This document shows positions 16,228 to 19,911 of a stretch of 19,911 nt of DNA, in pieces. Source of the stretch: Archaeoglobus sp. (GTDB taxonomy: Archaea > Halobacteriota > Archaeoglobi > Archaeoglobales > Archaeoglobaceae); NCBI GenBank assembly GCA_003978865.1, contig QNXS01000081.1, positions 1 through 19,911 of the forward strand. The letters run 5' to 3'. The notes under the pieces were generated by a model. That model was not told the origin of the DNA, searched no databases, and saw nothing but the letters and a program-made list of their open reading frames with translations. Numbering within the stretch: position 1 is the first letter of the stretch; every line of letters starts with the position of its first letter. Made by a program: the position numbers and the translations under genes.

Positions 16228-16632
16228 CTAAAAGGCAAGTTTTCCAAAATGGTGGATATGATATGCTGGAAAAGAGATGCTGAGCACAATTCCAGCTATC
16301 GTCATAACAATCAGGAAAACTGCACATGCAATTATCGCAACTATTATAGCTTTTATAAAGCTTATATTAAGTATAGATTTCAATACATAGATATAAACAA
16401 AGAATGCAACAAGCGGAGAAATCGGGGCAAACAAAATCAGCAATGAAGTAACCACCATAGCTACAATTGAAATAAAACTCGCAACGATGTTAGCAATTCC
16501 TGCTTCCAGTATTCCCCTGTCTTCACCAACTATTTTTAAAGCTACCCATAGAAAAAATCCAGAAACAAGTACTGACACAATAATACCTAACAGAAACAGG
16601 GCGAATGTTAATCCAAGCAGTACCCCGAACAA
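16228..16632 (-). CDS. Small four-helix membrane protein, hypothetical (TTG start)
   Basis: This 134-residue protein is almost entirely hydrophobic, with about four transmembrane helices (near residues 4-32, 42-68, 70-90 and 93-119). It has few charged residues, apart from VGEDRGILEAG after helix 1. I do not recognise the family. The first codon is TTG at 16632. GAGGTGA lies four to five bases upstream and overlaps the end of the preceding gene region, so TTG is a credible start. The preceding 86-residue membrane protein ends nine bases before it, and the two likely form an operon. Confidence 0.65.
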   Translation of the reverse strand: MFGVLLGLTFALFLLGIIVSVLVSGFFLWVALKIVGEDRGILEAGIANIVASFISIVAMVVTSLLILFAPISPLVAFFVYIYVLKSILNISFIKAIIVAIIACAVFLIVMTIAGIVLSISFPAYHIHHFGKLAF

Positions 16633-16641
16633 ACGCTCACC

Positions 16642-16902
16642 TCACTCAATATTTTCAGTGGTTATCCTGTATATAAGATATACAACAGCAACACTGAGTG
16701 AAATTAGAACAGACAGCATATATCCCACGTTGGACAGTACGAGAGCTATAAAGAGAATAAATATTATACTCAAAAATCCAGTAACTATCGACAGATTTCT
16801 CATACACTTGAAAATCGACTCTCTTTTGACTCTAATCTTCAAAAAAACACCTCCGTGCCTCAGCCTCTCCCTAATCATCATATATCTCAGTTCGCCCATC
16901 AT
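16642..16902 (-). CDS. Small two-helix membrane protein, hypothetical
   Basis: This is an 86-residue protein with a basic N-terminal part (RERLRHGGVFLKIRVKRESIFKC, about residues 11-33, quoted in two parts: RERLRHGGVFLK and IRVKRESIFKC) and two transmembrane helices at about 36-56 and 59-79. I do not recognise it. The start could be either of two adjacent ATGs at 16902/16899 or the later pair near 16881; no Shine-Dalgarno site decides. A TATA-like TTTATATAA on the minus strand (about 16935-16943) is 33 or more bases upstream. It is followed by the TTG-started membrane protein and diverges from the LEA14-like lipoprotein gene. Confidence 0.6.
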   Translation of the reverse strand: MMGELRYMMIRERLRHGGVFLKIRVKRESIFKCMRNLSIVTGFLSIIFILFIALVLSNVGYMLSVLISLSVAVVYLIYRITTENIE

Positions 16903-16957
16903 TCATCATCGGCATAGGATGGACATGCAGTTGATTATATAAAAGTTGCTGAGCGAA

Positions 16958-16976
16958 GAAAGTATAAAATACTTTC
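16958..16976 (+). promoter_or_regulatory. Palindromic TATA box of the lipoprotein gene
   Basis: GAAAGTAT-AAA-ATACTTTC is a perfect 8+3+8 inverted repeat. The embedded TATAAAATA is centred about 26 bases before the ATG at 16993, the usual archaeal distance to the transcription start. The mRNA is therefore probably leaderless, and a symmetric repressor could block TBP binding here. The promoter call is firm; the operator role is an inference. Confidence 0.6.
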
Positions 16977-16992
16977 AACATAAGTCGTACAT

Positions 16993-17877
16993 ATGAAGAA
17001 GCTTTCATTGTTGATAATTCTCGTTGTTCTCTCAGCAGCCTTTGCGGGATGCTCGAAACCCGAAATGAAATCAGTAACAATGCACTGGGGAGAAGTAAAC
17101 TCCACTACCACTCAGATAATTTCTAATGTATATGTGTCAAACCCTCTCCCGTTCTCAATACCTCTAAGCGGTGTTAACGTAAAAATATACATGAATGGCA
17201 TAGAGATGGGCACAGGCTATTCAGTCGGCAAGACGGATATTTCTCCACCCGGAGGAACTATACGACTTGTTATTAATTTAATGAACAGTAAACTTGTGGA
17301 TTGGTGGTGTTCTCACATAAGAAACGGTGAGAGAACAACGGTAAAGATTGTCTCTGATCTGCAGTTTTCGATACTTGGTTTTAAATTTGGAATACCGATT
17401 ACAAAAGTAAATGAATTTAAAACCGACTTACTGAGCGGGATTCGTACAAAGAATGTAGATATAACTGTTGATGGTATCAATGTTGGAGAAGTAAAGGATC
17501 TTAACTTAAGATGGGGTGATGTAACACATGATACGACACAGATAATAGCGAGTGGTACGGTTGTAAACAATATGCCTATACCGCTATATCTAAGGTACTT
17601 TGAATACCATATATACATGAACGGAATTGACATGGGCAGGGGAAAAATTACCAGCACTAAAATTATAAAGCCAAAGTCACAGGGTAGAGTGGAGTTTACA
17701 ATGTTGCTGCAGAACTCAAAAATACCGGAGTGGTGGGTAACTCACATAAAAAACGGTGAGAAAACAACGGTAAAAATAGTAACCGGACTTGGTATGGAGA
17801 TAAATGGCAAGGATGTATTTATAGGTCTCCAAAGTTATAAATATACATTTCATACTAACATACTCTCAATGCATTGA
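16993..17877 (+). CDS. Lipoprotein with two tandem LEA14/WHy-like domains
   Basis: This 294-residue protein is predicted to be exported and lipid-anchored: a signal segment MKKLSLLIILVVLSAAFAGC ends in a lipobox with Cys20. The rest consists of two copies of a LEA14-type (LEA_2/WHy) beta-sandwich, about residues 25-150 and 165-290. Matching pieces are MHWGEVNSTTTQII with LRWGDVTHDTTQII, KIYMNGIEMGTG with HIYMNGIDMGRG, and HIRNGERTTVKIV with HIKNGEKTTVKIV. This domain is linked in plants to desiccation stress; its role in archaea is unknown. No Shine-Dalgarno site lies before the ATG. The stop codon ends one base before tRNA-Gln begins, and the end of the gene carries the tRNA's likely TATA box. 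Confidence 0.85.
   Translation: MKKLSLLIILVVLSAAFAGCSKPEMKSVTMHWGEVNSTTTQIISNVYVSNPLPFSIPLSGVNVKIYMNGIEMGTGYSVGKTDISPPGGTIRLVINLMNSKLVDWWCSHIRNGERTTVKIVSDLQFSILGFKFGIPITKVNEFKTDLLSGIRTKNVDITVDGINVGEVKDLNLRWGDVTHDTTQIIASGTVVNNMPIPLYLRYFEYHIYMNGIDMGRGKITSTKIIKPKSQGRVEFTMLLQNSKIPEWWVTHIKNGEKTTVKIVTGLGMEINGKDVFIGLQSYKYTFHTNILSMH
17835..17845 (+). promoter_or_regulatory. Putative TATA box of tRNA-Gln, inside the lipoprotein gene
   Basis: TTATAAATATA is centred about 38 bases before the mature 5' end of the tRNA, leaving room for a short leader removed by RNase P. It lies inside codons near the 3' end of the lipoprotein gene, because there is no spacer between that gene and the tRNA. Confidence 0.5.
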
Positions 17878-17950
17878 AGTCCCGTGGGGTAGTGGTCAAT
17901 CCTGCCGGCCTTTGGAGCCGGCGACGGGGGTTCGAATCCCCCCGGGACTA
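17878..17950 (+). tRNA. tRNA-Gln (anticodon UUG)
   Basis: The 73-base sequence folds as a complete cloverleaf. The acceptor stem AGTCCCG pairs with CGGGACT (17943-17949). The anticodon stem CCGGC/GCCGG carries the loop CTTTGGA with anticodon TTG at 17912-17914. The T arm is GGGGG-TTCGAAT-CCCCC, and A73 is the discriminator. No intron is present and CCA is not encoded. A T-rich tract (17951-17958) follows and probably ends transcription. In archaea this tRNA is expected to be mischarged with Glu and then amidated by GatDE. Confidence 0.96.
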
Positions 17951-17977
17951 TTATTTTTAGATTGGTTGATGCCAATC
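17951..17977 (+). terminator. T-tract and small hairpin after tRNA-Gln
   Basis: TTATTTTTA follows the tRNA directly. Then comes a perfect 6-bp hairpin, GATTGG (17960-17965), loop TTGATG, CCAATC (17972-17977), followed by ATTTT. Either would serve as a transcript end. Confidence 0.5.
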
Positions 17978-18065
17978 ATTTTGCAATTCAAAGCTTTGTA
18001 TCCTTTCGTTTACAATCACCAGACCCAGTTTTGCTACACTTGTGTTTTTAATACAGATCTGCTAA

Positions 18066-18611
18066 CTATAAAGCTGTTGTGTAGCCTTCTATCCTTTTTA
18101 AGAATTTTTCGACGAATTTTCAAACTGCCATCAATTTTTCCTACATCACGTTTACTAAATAAACCCCAAATAATCTCTCCAGTCATCGGCAGGACATGCG
18201 AGCGCTTTAGCGTCGAATGCTTTAGTGATATTCCGGTATTTTATTGGTATTTTATTCACAGCCTTACTTCAAACAATAAGCTTTGGAGGGTTGTTCAATT
18301 CTTTCAGGTAATGCAGAAAAAGATGTAAAGTCTCTTCTTTTCCATTATATTAACCGGTTTATACTCCTCTGATGGTAGTCCTCTAATCCCATCAAGCCTG
18401 ATTATTGAAGTTGTGAGAGTCCACTTAAACAAGTCAAAATGTAATATTGCTCTCTTCCGTACCATCCAAGCTTTTACTTTCTTCCTACCCTATATTCGGC
18501 TGGCAGGGAGTCATAATGAACAGATAATTTAACAGATTCACGTGAAATAACGTGAGAAAGGTGCCCAAAATAAATTCCTTCCCCACCGAGTTTACATTGA
18601 CAATCTAATAG
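18066..18611 (-). pseudogene. Decayed transposase-like coding remnant
   Basis: About 790 bp after the tRNA holds no intact gene, but the minus strand contains protein-like pieces in changing frames and colinear order. Fragment 1 (18611 to 18474) includes GIYFGHLSHVISRESV and SVHYDSLPAEYRVG. Fragment 2 (18479 to 18304) includes VKAWMVRKRAILHFDLFKW. Fragment 3 (about 18322 to 18269) reads LFLHYLKELNNPPKLIV. Fragment 4 (18268 to 18155) includes NKIPIKYRNITKAFDAKALA. Fragment 5 (to about 18066) includes KFVEKFLKRIEGYTTAL. The NPPKLIV block recalls the PPKxIVTDxA strand around the second aspartate of DDE transposases, and fragment 1 recalls the N-terminal SRESVRxWVH region. I infer a dead insertion sequence with several frameshifts and stops. 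No terminal inverted repeats were identified. Chance reading frames remain possible. Confidence 0.4.
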
Positions 18612-18737
18612 CGTATTTACAAAGAGGTACTATGTTCAGATCTTCGACAAAGTATTAACTTCATTCAGCCTACAAGAATTCGTAGAGGAATTAAGAAGAG
18701 AAGAGGAAAAAATCTTTATTTTGACCTAATTAACTCG
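18612..18737. other. Non-coding stretch between the relic and the DUF357 gene
   Basis: No gene with a plausible start is seen. On the plus strand a 38-codon open stretch ending at 18729 reads like protein (for example LQEFVEELRREEEKIFIL) but has no start codon or ribosome binding site. It may be another gene remnant or chance. Confidence 0.3.
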
Positions 18738-19001
18738 CTAATCAACCTCGATAAGATGGCCCGTATCAACTCCTATCTCAATCCAAGCCCAAGCCCAGAT
18801 AATACACTCAAACGCCCTGATCAGGTCGCCTCTTTCGAGAAACCACTTTGAATCCTCTATGTACGCTTTAATGTTGTTAAGAAAGTCCTCTCCCCCCTCT
18901 CCCGAATCACAGGCTTTAATTTTATTTAACTTTTCAATAGCTCTTGAAAGCCATTTTTCTGTTTCTTTTCTTAGATCTTTTCTTAGGTCATCTTCAGGCA
19001 C
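18738..19001 (-). CDS. DUF357 family protein
   Basis: This is an 87-residue, all-helical archaeal protein of the DUF357 family. The family signature is clear in the second half: IKAYIEDSKWFLERGDLIRA, followed by FECIIWAWAWIEIGVDTGHL, two helices that probably pack as a hairpin. The N-terminal part (DLRKDLRKETEKWLSRAIEKL) forms the first helix. Function is unknown to me. The start is GTG at 19001; no in-frame ATG lies nearby. The gene diverges from the phosphorylase gene across 45 bases that contain one AT-rich box, so both appear to use the same TATA region, and this mRNA is probably leaderless. Confidence 0.85.
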   Translation of the reverse strand: MPEDDLRKDLRKETEKWLSRAIEKLNKIKACDSGEGGEDFLNNIKAYIEDSKWFLERGDLIRAFECIIWAWAWIEIGVDTGHLIEVD

Positions 19002-19016
19002 ATCAATTGGAAAACA

Positions 19017-19044
19017 GTAATAAAATATAGGCTTTACCAGCCTA
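19017..19044. promoter_or_regulatory. Shared bidirectional TATA region and adjacent inverted repeat
   Basis: GTAATAAAATATAG is the only AT-rich box between the divergent starts at 19001 (GTG, minus) and 19047 (ATG, plus). Its centre (about 19024) lies 23 bases from each start, so it can serve both directions as TATA with leaderless starts. On the plus side it overlaps a perfect inverted repeat TAGGCT-TTACC-AGCCTA (19028-19044), a candidate operator for the phosphorylase gene. Confidence 0.5.
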
Positions 19045-19046
19045 CA

Positions 19047-19781
19047 ATGCCAGATGTTGCCGTTGTTGGAGGGACGAACATCCTCAATTATGAGGTTTTA
19101 GAAAACGTCAGAGTCGTTAAAGCTAAAACTCCGTTCGGCAAAACTGAGCTGGAAGTTGGAGAAGTTGAGGGAATTGAAGTTGTCTTGCTTAGGAGACATG
19201 GGAGAAGAAATAACATACCCCCCCACAGGATTAACCATCCAGCAAACTTCTATGCCTTAAAGGAACTTGGAGTCAAGAGTGCAATCGGAATGGGCTCTGT
19301 TGGCTGTCTCAGGAAGGACATAAAACTTCCGGCAATAGCAATTCCACATGACTATATAGACTTTTTTAGCAATGTAACAACAGTTAAAAACGAGCTGTTC
19401 CATATAACACCTGAATTTGATGAAGAACTCAGAAAAATTCTCATAAATGAAGCGAGAAAAGTCTGCTCTAAGAATGAATACAGTCTGCTTGAAAGGGCGG
19501 TTTATTTTCAGAGCAGGGGTCCAAGATTAGAAACAAAAGCAGAAGTAGCTGTAATATCAAGATGGGCGGATTGCGTTGGAATGACTGCGGGAAGTGAGGC
19601 AACGGTTGCAAAAGAGCTTGGAATAGCATACGCTGCTATATGTACAGTGGATAACTACGCTCACGGTATAAGAGGTGAAACGGTTGACTACAGAGAAATT
19701 GTAAAAAAAGCTGGGGAGAGTGCGAGAGTGTGTTTGGAGATAGTTTTCAACTCTGTCAGAAGATTGCTTGAACGGGGGTGA
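19047..19781 (+). CDS. MTAP/PNP family phosphorylase, probably S-methyl-5'-thioinosine phosphorylase
   Basis: This 244-residue enzyme belongs to the trimeric purine nucleoside phosphorylase / methylthioadenosine phosphorylase family, which splits nucleosides with phosphate. Family landmarks are VVGGTNI at the N-terminus, RHGRRNNIPPHRINHPAN (about 49-66) in the phosphate/ribose region, FQSRGPRLETKAE near 150, VGMTAGSEATVAKELG near 175, and VDNYAHGI near 200. In the base-binding loop MTAPs usually have a TDYDCW-like sequence with an aspartate for the 6-amino group. Here the loop reads DNYAHG, closer to the NWAAG of methylthioinosine phosphorylases. With a deaminase gene directly downstream, methylthioinosine or another 6-oxopurine nucleoside is the likelier substrate. 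Ordinary MTAP is the alternative. Confidence 0.85.
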   Translation: MPDVAVVGGTNILNYEVLENVRVVKAKTPFGKTELEVGEVEGIEVVLLRRHGRRNNIPPHRINHPANFYALKELGVKSAIGMGSVGCLRKDIKLPAIAIPHDYIDFFSNVTTVKNELFHITPEFDEELRKILINEARKVCSKNEYSLLERAVYFQSRGPRLETKAEVAVISRWADCVGMTAGSEATVAKELGIAYAAICTVDNYAHGIRGETVDYREIVKKAGESARVCLEIVFNSVRRLLERG

Positions 19782-19786
19782 CAGGA

Positions 19787-19911
19787 GTGGAGCCGATCCT
19801 AATTAAAGACGTTCTGATAATGGCGGAAAATACCCTTAGAGGGGATTTGCTGATAGAACATTCTGAATTTGCAGGTGTTGGTGAAGTTGTCAGAGATAAA
19901 TCAGGAATAGT
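19787..19911 (+). CDS. MTA/SAH-type nucleoside deaminase (amidohydrolase), N-terminal part
   Basis: Only the first 41 codons fall in the window; the gene runs off the right edge. The start ILIKDVLIMAENTLRGDLLI, then GVGEVVRD, matches the N-terminal beta strands of the amidohydrolase-type 5'-methylthioadenosine/S-adenosylhomocysteine/5'-deoxyadenosine deaminases (MtaD/DadD). Zinc-binding histidines would lie further downstream and cannot be checked. GTG 19778 overlaps the stop of the previous gene, but GGTGA at 19777-19781 lies five bases before the in-frame GTG at 19787, which I prefer. Either way it is an operon partner of the phosphorylase. A guanine/cytosine-type deaminase of the same superfamily cannot be excluded from so short a piece. 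Confidence 0.7.
   Translation, partial: MEPILIKDVLIMAENTLRGDLLIEHSEFAGVGEVVRDKSGI

Noticed and set aside
17912..18328. 138-codon plus-strand open frame starting inside the tRNA
   Set aside because: It begins within tRNA-Gln, has no ribosome binding site, and its composition is that of an antisense shadow of the minus-strand transposase-like remnant.

Overview
The window looks like chromosomal DNA from a hyperthermophilic euryarchaeon, most likely a member of the Archaeoglobales. The best support is the tRNA-splicing endonuclease, whose two-domain, ~307-residue form resembles the Archaeoglobus fulgidus homodimeric enzyme. Other archaeal markers are the eukaryal-type glycyl-tRNA synthetase, DUF166, DUF357 and DUF2250 proteins, an Agl23-like protein, a C-terminally TATA-driven tRNA-Gln without encoded CCA, and promoters whose TATA boxes sit 22-28 bases before the start codon (apparently leaderless mRNAs). 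Where Shine-Dalgarno sites occur they are GGTGA/GGAGG-type. The species cannot be named from this sequence.

Positions 206-5711 (minus strand) hold six tightly packed genes: an ABC-2 exporter (ATPase and permease), a NusB-domain RsmB/Nop2/Sun RNA methyltransferase, the tRNA-splicing endonuclease, a CooC-like nickel ATPase and a DUF166 protein. Gaps are at most about 21 bases and two pairs overlap. A DUF2250 winged-helix protein diverges from them at 5849.

Positions 6372-12651 (plus strand) are housekeeping genes: glycyl-tRNA synthetase, the PLP synthase pair pdxS-pdxT, an Agl23-type GT-C membrane protein, and NADP-type isocitrate dehydrogenase. Positions 12737-15961 form a three-gene export-type cassette: a secreted, membrane-anchored beta-rich protein, a MacB/LolD-type ATPase and a MacB/FtsX-type permease.

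Positions 15996-16902 (minus strand) carry three small genes, two of them membrane proteins. Opposite lies a lipoprotein with two LEA14-like domains (16993-17877), whose stop codon is directly followed by tRNA-Gln(UUG) at 17878. Beyond the tRNA is about 790 bp with no intact gene; its minus strand holds colinear, frame-broken fragments that look like a dead DDE transposase. The window ends with a DUF357 gene diverging from a purine-nucleoside (probably methylthioinosine) phosphorylase, overlapping or abutting the start of an MTA/SAH-type deaminase cut by the window edge. Those last two genes together suggest methylthioadenosine recycling via methylthioinosine.

I do not see a CRISPR array, an intact insertion sequence, a defence island or a clearly new multi-gene system. 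The most interesting items are the mixed exporter/RNA/CODH-maturation operon, the DUF166-CooC coupling, the symmetric bidirectional promoter at 19017-19030, several palindromes at promoters, and the transposase relic beside the tRNA.
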